Shown one piece after another: positions 48,672-60,100 of a DNA stretch of 64,000 bases (position 1 is the first letter of the stretch; each line of letters begins with the position of its first letter). This DNA comes from Dryas octopetala (taxonomy: Eukaryota > Streptophyta > Magnoliopsida > Rosales > Rosaceae): NCBI GenBank assembly GCA_963921425.1, contig OY992838.1:2294001-2358000 (forward strand), read 5' to 3'. Below the pieces are notes generated by a model. That model saw only the letters and a list, made by a program, of their open reading frames with translations. It did not search any database and was not told the DNA's origin. The position numbers were made by a program, and so were the translations under genes.

Positions 48672-50120
48672 ATTTGGGTGCATGCCTCTTCTCTACCTGC
48701 TGCATTAGCAAAACATCGATCAAGCCAAGTTATTGGAAGCCGTGGACTCATTCCAGAGACACAATTGGGCTTAGACACATGATTGGGCTTCATACACAAT
48801 TACAGTATGCCTAATGTTTATATTTATTTATTTTTGGTTTTGGGAATTGGGGTTAACGTTACTTGTGACTTGGGCATGTCCTAATATTTGTATGGACAGG
48901 TGAGGTGAGCCTTCGCATTAAGTTTATTGTCTGGCATTTTTTTTTTTTTTTTCAGAGACGTGGCAATTAAAGTGCTGGTCTTTAGTGGCACCCATCATGA
49001 CCGCCTAATTTCTGGTACTTTTTTTATCAGCACTATTACAACCACTAATATTTTTTTGAAAAAAAAATACACCAATGATGTCGTGGATGATATGACGTAA
49101 TCTGAGTTCCACATTACAGAATCTTGGTTGTTAAAAATTAATAATTGAGGCTAAATGTAAACAAATAAAATATTATGGAATCATTACTGTCATATCTTTT
49201 GATATTTAAAATGTGAGATTTTGTTTGTGCTCTTAGTAAGTTTAATATGTTTATGGGGTGAATAGTGGAGGATTTTTTAACGACTTACAAGGTCCTCCTC
49301 TGGTTGTGTTTTTTTATAGGCACAAGGCCGCCAAGTGTTACACCCAGAAAATAGTAGAGTATTCCCATATTTTTATCAGAGTAGTTGTGGACTTGACTCG
49401 ACATTTGCAATGGTTTCTTGTAACTTTGTATGTTGCCCTCATTGGAAATTGACAATGGCTAAATTGGAAGGTAGAATCTTCATGGCAACAACAATGTATT
49501 GGATTTTTTATGTGCATTCCCATCCATAGTAGTTAGAAAGCAAGCTTTAGTGCAACCACCTTTGACAAACACTCGAAACTCTAGAATTTTTTAAGAGGAC
49601 ATCTCTTTTAGAATTTGAGCTGATGATTAAAGCTTGTCAAACTCGGAGTTGTGATATATTGTGAATGTGATTGTTAGTTTTATTCTCTCTTTGAATTCGA
49701 ATATATTGATTATATATACTAGTCTTTTTGAGAAATTCTTGAATAGGACCGTCTGACTACTTGTATAGTATCATGTTACGGTGTTATGTATAATATTTAT
49801 TTTAATAAATTGTAAATTTTATTTGAAATAAGTATGCATGTTTGTATATAATGGGATGTTGCATCATACAAGTGGCAATGCTGCCCTAAAGAATCTCTCT
49901 AATTTTTTGTTTTTGGTGAAAAACTCATGTTAAATGATTTAGCACTTGTTGGACTAAGCTACGTTTGGGATTGTTTACCAAACACTTAACTGATTTACTT
50001 CACAGCTGATTTTATTTTACAACTGTTTTATTTCACAGTTATTTTTTCTCACAGCAATCTCAAACTAAGCCTAAGAAAGTAAGGAACAGGAACACCCATT
50101 TCATAAAATAAAAAATAATA
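48672..50120. other. Intergenic, 3' flank of eIF5A
   Basis: Includes the probable eIF5A 3' UTR to about 48900, then AT-rich DNA. Open frames at 49258-49529 on both strands do not resemble a known protein. Confidence 0.5.
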
Positions 50121-51671
50121 TAGTGCCTAATTTTAAACACCCTAATCACCAACAAATTTTGTCTAAACCCCCACCTATCTAGAAACTCTTTCAAAACCTC
50201 CTAAAACTTATAATCTTAAATTACCCTTATGACACGCGTTGACGCATGCTGACACGTGCTGACGTCACTGTAACTGAATTTTGGTGAGACCGTTTTTTTT
50301 TTTTTTTTTCCTGGAATTGAAGTTTTTGCTAAAACTCAATATTTCCCTAAAACTAAAATCAAACACTGAAATTGAATTTCATTACACTAAAACTGAATTT
50401 CAAAAATTCAGTTACACTGAAACTGAATTTCAAGAATTCAATTACACTGAAACTGAATTTCAGAAATTCAGTTACACTAAATTGAAGAATTCAGTTATGA
50501 ATTCACTTACTGAAACTGAATTAAGTGATGAAACAATTACACCTCGACTAAAATGCAATTACACCTTAATTAAAAAACAATTACACCTTTACTAAAACAA
50601 TTACACTTCACTAAAACAGTTACACCTTTGTTGAATTCCATTTCACTAAAAAGAACACAGCAACCTTATCAAAAAAAAAAAAAAACAACAATACAACAAG
50701 TCATTGAGATGAGAGGAGTAGCCAACAATACAACGTCGTCCGATCACCTCACGCGCGACGAGTACACGACAGCCGCCACTGCCTCGATTTGTTTCTACCT
50801 GCAAATTTGATTCATCATATTTCAGAACCATAATTTCATTCAAAATTCATTTAAAACTCATGTTTCACAAACTGAAACTGTTTCACGAACTGAAACTGTT
50901 TAATCAATAAATGAAGTAAATTTGTATATACTTATAAATCAATTAAAAACCACATTTCTATCTGATTTATAACAAATTCAATTAAAATAGATTCACAAAT
51001 TATACATTTCACAGACAGATTCACAAATTAATTTCAAATTAGGGTTTTCAAATTAGGGCTTTTGAATTTCAATGCAATTGAACCAAAATTTGTATACCAG
51101 TAGAGAGAGACTGTCAAAGGGAGAAGAATGAGACCGGAACCACTTCAATCCGCCGCCGGAATCGCCGGCAACAGCGGCGATAAGTCTCAGACTTTCTCGG
51201 CGTCGATTCGCCGTCCACGGTGGTCAGTTGGAGAATCAGAGACCACCATCACACTCACCACGTCGAGAGGAAGCTTCTGGAAGTGGAGAACGGCTGCGAC
51301 GTCGCCAGAATCTCGAAGTCACCGCTGGAGATGACGATCGGACTTCGGGCTGTATTTGGGTTTCTGTGGATTTTATTGGAAAGAAAAGGCCATGGATAGA
51401 TAGAGGATGAAGAGGCGAGAAGAACCCAACCAGTCCGACACCTCGTCGTCGTCGGAATTGATGGATCGCCGGCGAGGGAGCTCGGGTTTGCCTAGACCGA
51501 TTCGGCGTCGATGTTATGTTTCGTGGAGAGTGGAGGGCAAGGAGAGGAAGAGGAAGGAGAGGCGAGTGTGATGGGACTGGTCTCGCCGGCAATCGTCGCC
51601 AGACGGTGGCGCACGCGCCGGCGACAGCAGCGGGGAGAGAGAGAACGCAGAGGGGAAGAGAGGCACCTGAT

Positions 51672-51759
<88 letters not shown>

Positions 51760-51965
51760 GAGCACCCATAAATTGAAAATGAAAAAAAAAAAAAAAGTAA
51801 AACTGGAAAATTAAAAGATGGGGAGTCAAACTTGACTGGGTATTAGTTGACTAGGGGGTTTAGGAAAATATTAAGTGTAAGATTGGGGGTTATAGGAGAG
51901 GTAGATTTTGGGTGGAGGTTATGAAAGATTTTATCTCGAACTAGGGGGTTTATAATTATTAACAT
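50121..51965. mobile_element. Mutator-like element with minisatellite and GC-rich core (copy 2)
   Basis: Begins TAGTGCCTAATTTTAAACACC and ends with a related inverse (GGGGGTTTATAATTATTAACAT). AAAATAATA flanks it at 50112-50120 and 51966-51974, a 9-bp duplication. The left 100 bases are homologous to 6232-6330. The interior has about four units of a roughly 30-bp repeat containing ACACTGAAACTGAAT (50385-50500), then a GC-rich block at 51120-51660 that could be captured genic DNA, then an AG microsatellite. No transposase frame was found. Confidence 0.8.
51673..51762. repeat. (AG)n microsatellite, about 90 bp
   Basis: An AG run interrupted once (GATAGAG near 51754), within the element at 50121-51965. 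It produces long open frames of Arg-Glu or Leu-Ser that are not real proteins. Confidence 0.95.
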
Positions 51966-51974
51966 AAAATAATA

Positions 51975-52542
51975 ATAAAAATCAAACCATACAAGAGTCA
52001 CATGAATAAATAATTGTTTAATTTGGTGAAGAGAATCATGAGAAAAGGACGGTTTAAAAACTGGGGTGAGAGGCGCGTAACCGCGTGGGACCCCCCAAAA
52101 CCTTTAGCCGCCGTGCAATGACATCAGCCACGCAAACCCAAATTCGCACGCTAAGCTACGCATTAACCAAAAAGTCACCGGGGCCAGGTCTCCGTGTGTA
52201 TTGCGCACCCCTCCTTCCCCATCTTGTTCTGCTTTTCTGTCAACTACTCAAACTTGTCCGTTAAAAGCCATCACCTTTGCAATTCTCACTTCACAAACAC
52301 ATTAAAAAGCGTCCATCAGTTCCCCCTCAACAAGCAACCAAGCAAAGATTCCAAGCCAAGGTGCTTCCATTTCCTTTCTAGTCTATCCCATTTTCTGTTT
52401 GGTTCCCGAGACAAATACTAGAGAGAAAATCAAGAAAATTATTATATCCCCATTAATCCGAATCCCAAGTTGGGTTTGGTTTTGGTTTTAATTAATTGGG
52501 AGTTGTGTGATTCTTGTTTCTCTTGTAGCTAGCAATACAATT
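51975..52542 (+). promoter_or_regulatory. 5' flank of the chorismate mutase gene
   Basis: Upstream DNA with no gene. A polypyrimidine tract ending TTCTCTTGTAG at 52528 just before the ATG looks like a 3' splice site, so a leader intron is possible. No strong TATA box was seen. Confidence 0.35.
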
Positions 52543-54062
52543 ATGGCACCAGAAGCAAACTCCAAGCCCAAGAGCACTACTAGTACTACTGATCCTTTGA
52601 CACTTGACAAAGTGAGAGAGGCATTGATCAGACAAGAAGACACCATCATTTTCAGGCTGATTCACAGAGCCAGCTTCCTCTTCAACTCTCCCACCTACGA
52701 TGATCATAACTCTCCCTCTTTTGATTCTGCAGCTTCTCTGCTTCACTTCATTGTTAAGGAAACAGAAACCCTCCAAGCTAAGGTAAATTACAAATTACAT
52801 TACATCCTCGGTTTCTTGATCATTTTGATCGTACCACGTGGGATGTCTTGTCTTTTTCTCAGATATCTTGTTGTCATTTGGGAAAATCCAAGATTCGATT
52901 GTCCTTGTGTCACTGACTAGTATTGTCTCTTCTTCTACCTGGTATGTAATTACAGGTGGGTAGATATGAAAACCCTGAAGAACTTCCCTTCTTCCCGGAG
53001 AACTTACCACCTTCAATGGTGCCACCTCGCGGCGACCCACCGGTAATTCCACATATGCTTTCATATATGCCCAGAAGGTGTTTTGTCTTTTTTTTTTTTT
53101 CCTGGAAAATTGAAACTTTTTTTTTTTTTAAATGAAAATTGTATATATAGGTATTGCATCCTGCTGCAGCTTCCATTAACATGAATGAGAAGATATGGGA
53201 TATGTATTTGAACCAATTACTTCCTCTGTTTGCTGCCCCGGGTGATGATGGAAACTATGCGTCAACTGCCTTTAGTGATCTTGATTGTTTACAGGTAAAG
53301 CTATACATTAATCATTTTATATGTGTGAGTGTGACACTGTGACCTATATATATATATACATTATGCAATTGATCAGGTAGGTACTAGGTAGTGAAATTAT
53401 GCTATTCATGTTTGATTGTGCAAAGTGAAACTGATATAGACTTGTATATATGTACACATATTCACAGTGAATTTATGTCTATGAACTGCAGGCCATCTCT
53501 AGAAGAATTCATTATGGATACTTTGTAGCTGAGGTTAAATTCAGGGATGCCCCTCAAGACTATGAGCCTGCAATTCGCGCTCAGGTATATAAATCAGCTA
53601 TTAAATGCTAGCTAGTTTTAGTCACTGAGGTTATTTGGTTAGTGTTGTTTAGTGCTATTTTGCACTCCCAAGTTGTTTTTTGGAGTGTTATCGACTGCTT
53701 GTTGATTGCCTTTCTATCACCATTTAATTTCCCAAGTTCCTAATTGCCATTTGGGTGGAGAGGCTTTGATGAAATTGTTAGTACTGGTTCTTTAATTTCA
53801 GGACAGAGAGGGTCTGATGAAATTGTTGACATTTGTGGATGTGGAAGAGATGGTGAAGAAGAGAGTTGAGAAGAAGACGATGGTGTTTGGGCAAGAAGTG
53901 AGCCTAACTGATAACACTAGTAATGGTAAAACTGATGATGAACACAATATCAAAGGAAAATACAAGGTTGATCCGTCTGTACTTTCTCAGCTCTATGGAG
54001 AATGGATTATGCCTCTCACCAAGCTTGTTCAAGTTGAGTACCTCCTTCGCCGCCTAGACTAG
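52543..54062 (+). CDS. CM2: Chorismate mutase, cytosolic (CM2 type)
   Basis: Converts chorismate to prephenate, the branch leading to phenylalanine and tyrosine. Exons 52543-52782, 52956-53042, 53151-53294, 53492-53584 and 53802-54062 are all phase 0, giving 274 aa, near the length of Arabidopsis CM2. The all-helical AroQ eukaryotic fold is shown by VREALIRQEDTIIFRLIHRA near the N-terminus, ISRRIHYGYFVAEVKF (active-site Arg and Lys) and PLTKLVQVEYLLRRLD at the end. No plastid transit peptide precedes the mature-like start, which supports the cytosolic isoform. NYAST carries Ala where amino-acid-regulated isoforms have Gly, in line with an unregulated CM2; this last point relies on remembered literature. 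Confidence 0.95.
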
Positions 54063-55600
54063 ATCATTCAATTAGTACCTAAGTAAAACCAAGTGTTCTA
54101 ACAAATTCTTGTGATCGATGATTAAGGTTCAAATTTGAACTGTTTAGAAGATCATTCAGCCTTTGTTATATGCTGATGACATGATCGCGTAATAATAGCA
54201 TTTCCGAAGCCATTATAATTCTCTCGTGTTATGTTGCGAGACTGCCAATCTAGGCCATTGTTTGAGTGGACTCTTGTTAAAATGTGTTGTTCAAATTCAC
54301 ATATGTAACATGCCATATATGAAGTGAGAGAACATTACTCTCCAATACCAGTTCTTGATGCATTCTTGTATGTTTGGTCTGGAGACGTATTTTCAACCGA
54401 TTCATTCTGGTGGGAATTTGGTCAATTTGTCTGTAGACTGTTGAAAGAGTAAATTTTGAAGTTTTAAACTTGTAACCATGAGTTACTGGAGGTCTCACTC
54501 AGTCACTCACACAGACCCTGTCATTCATGAAGACAATCATAACTCATAAGAGACTGTCATCCATGGCGGTAACAAACACATATTCAATGTCTCCAATGAA
54601 CTATGAAAAATGTGCATTCATCATTTCATCCTACTAATATTGCTTGATGTGTATAAGCGAGTCCGATCCTTTAAAGTTTAAACCATCGGTTGGACCAGGT
54701 CACGACCCAAAACATTTAGTTGGGTCGAACTGAAACTGATCCATTCGGCAACATACTGTTTATACAAGCCCAAATGAAGGTATGGGTTTGACAATTCATT
54801 GCTTGATTTGACCCCCAAGCTCAAATTGCTAAAAGAATTTTAAATAATAAAAACTTATTTAGTGTTAATCGAAAAAGAGACTTTCTTAAAGTTTATGGTA
54901 TTAGCCAAGTAAGAAGGGCAGGGGGATAATGATTTGAATTTATGATAGTTCGATTCTCTTAAATGTAATAAAAGAAAAATTCTTATTTATAATTTTACTA
55001 AAAAAAAACTCATCCTCAAGTTGTATATACAAGATAAGATATCAATTACATCTTTTTCAAGTTAAAAAAAATTTAAAAACTAGAATGATTCTATTTAGTC
55101 TAACATTATTTCAACCTTATATAGTATTCTTAATTTTTTTTTCCTGATATGGTTTTCTTAAATTCATTTCTACTGTATTCTTCTCTTTATAGTATTACGT
55201 GGCATGCATATATAGGAAAAAAGTTAGCTTTATTAATCTATATTAAGTCCTTATAGTAATATAACTTCCCACCTTTCTATATTTTAACGTGATGGAGTGT
55301 ATTTTTCTTAATTTTTAAATTTATATTAATAGTTTTATGCAATTATATCTTTATATATTAAACTGTTTTTAAGTGATTAGTTTGTTCAATAAAGAATATA
55401 TTCGATAATATATATTTTAGTGAAGCATGTAATACTAAAGTTGTCTTATATATTTATAAAATAAAGATAAATTTTTTATTTGTTCTAGGCTTCTAGCCTT
55501 TGCTTATAGAATAATTTATCAAAACATTTGTGATGCTTCTAGATAACCTCTCAAAAAAGTATAAAAGGGAGTTTTTGGTAATTACCAAATTTATAAAAGG
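54063..55600. other. Intergenic between CM2 and NRPD2
   Basis: AT-rich DNA with no gene recognised. Probable CM2 3' UTR to about 54250; the rest has poly-A/T runs and no clear repeat structure. Confidence 0.5.
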
Positions 55601-57176
55601 TTATATTTAAAAAAAGTCATGCTCAGCTCAGTACTCACTGCCCAGACGTTACACTCCAACAAGTCTTCTCTCTCTCACGTACACCAAAGAGAGAGCAGAG
55701 GCTGATTTCTCTCAACACAGTGAGAGTGAGAGTGAAAAAAAAATCCCAAAATTTCACCTGCATTGTTTGTAAACCCTAGAATTCAGAGAGCTCACTACTC
55801 TCAAAGCCAACATTTTCTACGATCAGGGGTTTAGGGCTCTATATACACTCTGGTAAGACTCGTCGTATGTCCCTCTCTATCGCTTTATTTATGCATGTAT
55901 TTATTTATATATTCTTTCTCTTTTCTGTTTTCTCCATGTATTTTTCTCTTAGGAGTTAGAGTTGTTTGATGATAAAATTGGATCTTTCTGCTCCAAAGCT
56001 TTTTTTTTTTTTTTCCTGAAAATTTCTGGTGGGGTTTTATTTTCCAAGGAGTTTGTTTAGCTTGGATGAGTTTTTTGTTTTTGTTTTCTGGTTTGACTCT
56101 GAAATAGGTTTTTGTTGAAGGGTTTTACACAGAGAGTTTTTTTTTTTTTTTTTCCTATTCCTGTTTAAGTGGGAGAGTAATCCAAAGAAAACCTAAAATC
56201 CCTAAAGATGTTCATAAGTTTTGTTTAAGGGAGAAAATTTTATATAAGATAGGAAGAGGCTGGTTGGTATTTGTATTGCAGGGAAAATTTGCTGCAATGT
56301 TTGTGGGTTTTATGGAAATATGTATGATTTCAGAATGAATGAGAGTTGAGTTTGAATACTGAAGCATTTAATTAAGGTGTGAATCAGTATACACTTTCAA
56401 CGTTCCTGGTAGTGTTTTCCCAAATTAAAGTTAGAAATGTCACTAAGAAACGTAGTGAATTTACCCTAGGCAGCTACCTTCATGTATAAGAGGCATTGTT
56501 ATAAACATTTCTACATTTTTTTTAAGGGGAAATAATCAGTGCGTAAGGATATGTAGAACGTACATAATTATGATGTGCAGAACTGGACTAAATTATTCAA
56601 TATTACGGACAACAGGATATCAAAAGAAGATGATAGTTCATATCTAACATGTATATGATGATTTGTTAAGGTTCAGGGCGCTTCTTAGCCGGGATCCAGT
56701 TCAGTGGGATATGCTGTTTGGACGGAGCTTTAAAATTTGCCAAAATGTGCCTGTTAAAGTATTCTACACCCTAAAGTCATCAACCCGTCCATGGAAAGCT
56801 TCAAAAAATACCCTGCTGTTTGAACGGTCCTTGTGGCCAATTGAACGACTAGGGATCTTGCTGAGCAGGATCCCGCTCTTGAAGGAATTTCTGCTAAGTT
56901 TAACATTTAGAGTTTTAGAAGTAGGGTTTTATAATGTAGTCTTAAAAAAAAAAAATTGTTTTTCCATGCTTTCTGTATGTTGTTTCGCATATTATTATTG
57001 AAAACGTGCTGTTGTTGTGTGGGCCCAAGAGATTTTCAAATGATTCCTATGTCCTTTTTCCATTGGTTTTTCTGCAACCAATTGGGGCATTACGGTTGAT
57101 AATTTGATTGCTAAATTGATATTATATATATCGTTTGTCTTCTTGTCCTCTGCTCTGTTGACAGATTTTGAATCCA
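55601..57176 (+). other. NRPD2 leader with probable 5' UTR intron
   Basis: A CT/GA-rich region at 55660-55850 looks like the transcribed leader. CTCTG|GTAAGAC at about 55852 and TTGACAG at 57164 are good donor and acceptor sites, implying a leader intron of about 1.3 kb. An open frame at 56663-57001 inside it is unrecognised and probably meaningless. Confidence 0.55.
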
Positions 57177-60100
57177 ATGGGGGCGTCATCGGATGCCAAG
57201 GGAGATATAGGTATGAGTAGCAAGGGAGAAAGTTTTTCAAATGGGGTTGACATGGATATTGATGATGATGAATTTGATGATTCAACTAGCATACACGATC
57301 TAGGAGAAGTGTTTCTGAAGAATTTCTGTAAGGAGGCATCAATGTCATTCTTCAACGAGTATGGACTCATTAGTCACCAAATAAACTCATACAATGACTT
57401 CATTAAGAATGGTATACAAAGAGTCTTTGATTCTTTTGATGAGATTATTGTTGAGCCTGGCTATGACCCATCAAAGAAAGGAGAGGGTGAGTGGCGACGT
57501 GCTTCCGTGAGGTTTGGGAAAGTTACCCTTGATCGGCCAAGTTTCTGGGGTGGTTCTGACAATGAGAAGGAGTATAATATGTTGCCTAGGCATGCTCGGC
57601 TTCAAAACATGACATACTCATCCAGGATGAAAGTGAATATTACTGTTGAGGTAAATAAAATTGATAACTAGTTTCAGTAAATGCATGCAATTTTACTTGA
57701 TCTTAGTCGGATTAGGTTATAAATGTTTAAATTAGTGCAGTTTTCTTGTCTTATGCTGACAAGTCTGACATATTTGTTTATGCTATAGATGGTCCACTTA
57801 CCTAGCCAGCGTTCCAAGTTTTGCATTTACATGTGCATTTGCATTTGACATGCATTGTGAACCCTTTTAGAGTACAACTAAAATTACTAAACATGATGCT
57901 GTAGTTTGGCACACACGTGCACACACATATCTAATATTATATTATATGATGGGTGTTTTGCTGTGTAGTTTCTCTGTTGAAACCAACTGGGAAAAATATT
58001 TATCTTAAAAGATTTCTTTTTATTTCAAAACTTCATCACATCTAATATATGGATATTTATAATCTACCAGGTATATACTCAAAATCTGACCAGTAGTGAC
58101 AAGTTTAAAACTGGAAAAGAACAATATATTGACAAGAAGAGTGATAAGCCAGAAGAAAGAGAGATCATGATTGGTAGGGTCCCTGTGATGGTGAAGTCTG
58201 ACTTGTGTTGGATGAAGGAAGTTGAGAAAGGTGACTGCGAGTTTGACCATGGAGGCTATTTTATAATCAAGGGTGCGGAGAAGGTGAGCTAATAAACTGC
58301 TTTAGTTTCTGTACAGTATATCTAACTCTTTATTTTTGGTTGGAAATCTCATTTTCAGAAAATCTGTGTATAGAAATGTCAGTTTACTGCTTTTCTAGTT
58401 TTTCACTTGTTCTTTTGTTATAAGGTGCCTTTAAAAACCTTGGACTCCTTTTTGCAATGTGTTATATCTTTTTATACACAATTTTGGTGACTTCTGTGCA
58501 TTGTATATTGCAGACATTTATTGCACAAGAACAGAGCTGTCTGAAGAGGCTTCTCATTACAAATAATCAGGGTTTGACAGTAGCACACAGGTCAGAGGTG
58601 AAAAGGCATAGGTTAATGATTAGATTAGTAGGGGTTTCAAAACTTGAAAATATTGAAGGAGTAGAGAAAGTCCTTACTGTATACTTCATGTCGACAGAAA
58701 TCCCTGTGTGGATATGGTTTTTTGCCCTTGGGGTTTCGTCAGACAGAGAAGTTATAGATCTGATTGATTATGGTACTGAAGATGCCAGCATTTCAAACAT
58801 ACTCTTTGCATCAATTAGTGACGCTGAGGATAAAGTAGAAAAAGTAAAAAAAGATCTTCGTAGGGGGAAGGGTGCTCTCAGCTATGTAGATGAAATCATG
58901 AAGAAAACCACATTTCCACCTGTGGAAAGCATTGAAGAGTGCATTAGCAAGTATCTTTTTCCCAATTTAAGAGGCCTAAAGCAGAAGGCCCGCTTTCTTG
59001 GGTATATGGTGAAGTCTCTTTTACAGGCCTTCACTGGCCGCAGGAAATGTGATAATAGGGATGATTTTAGAAACAAGAGGTTAGACCTGGCAGGTGAGCT
59101 TCTAGAGCGAGAGCTGAAGGCTCATATTGGACATGCACGGAGGCGCATGACAAAGGCTTTGCAGAGAGACCTTTATGGAGATCGTGTTGTACGCCCAATT
59201 GAACACTATCTAGATGCTTCTATAATCACTAATGGTCTTTCCAGAGCATTCTCAACTGGAGCGTGGTGTCATCCATTCAAAAGGATGGAGAGGATATCAG
59301 GTGTAGTGGCAACAGTTGGGCGAACAAATCCACTGCAAACGATGGTTGATATGAGGAAGACACGTCAGCAGGTTCAGTACACTGGGAAGGTGGGAGATGC
59401 CAGATACCCGTGAGTACCTTTTAACTTATTTCAACTGTTGTTTCTTACTTTCCTTGCAATAGTTTTATCCCCTTTGATGGTCAAATGAATACGGCTATAG
59501 CTTAACTGTTAGCGCTCAGCTCTTACATATTTCTTTTGTTAGCGCTCAGCTCTTACATGATTTATTGAAATGAATTAATGTACTTTGGATAGTGCGAGAG
59601 ACTCTTAGAATCTTTACACATAATTATATTCCAAAACAGGAACTATTAGAGACTATTGGATAGTGCTTCTCAGGTTGAAGTTTTGTCCTCCTTTAATGCA
59701 ACTGAAATAGTGAAGAGGAAGCAAGAACTTGAGTGAGACAAGAAGAGATATAAATAAAGTACCTTAAATGATGAATTGAAATAAAGAACAGATTTCTTAA
59801 CCAAAAGAAATAAAGAACATATTTTGTTAAAAGTGAATTATGCTTATGATAGGGGATGGACAAGGGTTTTATCTTTCTTTTCCATTGTCCTTCTCAGATG
59901 TGTCTTGAATGTTGACTTGTGGATGCTAAAGTGATTTGGTTTCATCAGTTTATCGAGCTGTCACTTCTATAGTTTAAAGAAAAATGTATTATAATGTTTT
60001 GGTTACATCTTGGAGCCCAAATATAAACCATCTAAGATACATGCAACAGTGTAATTGTGGCTAATTGAACTTTGTTCATACAGACATCCTTCGCATTGGG

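Noticed and set aside
49258-49529. Small gene downstream of eIF5A
   Set aside because: Three overlapping frames on both strands with no similarity to known proteins and no coding bias.
51236-51829. 197-aa minus-strand protein
   Set aside because: Starts in an AG/CT microsatellite and lies inside a transposable element; probable artefact.
56663-57001. 112-aa frame in the NRPD2 leader intron
   Set aside because: Unrecognised, and flanked by splice signals that place it in an intron.
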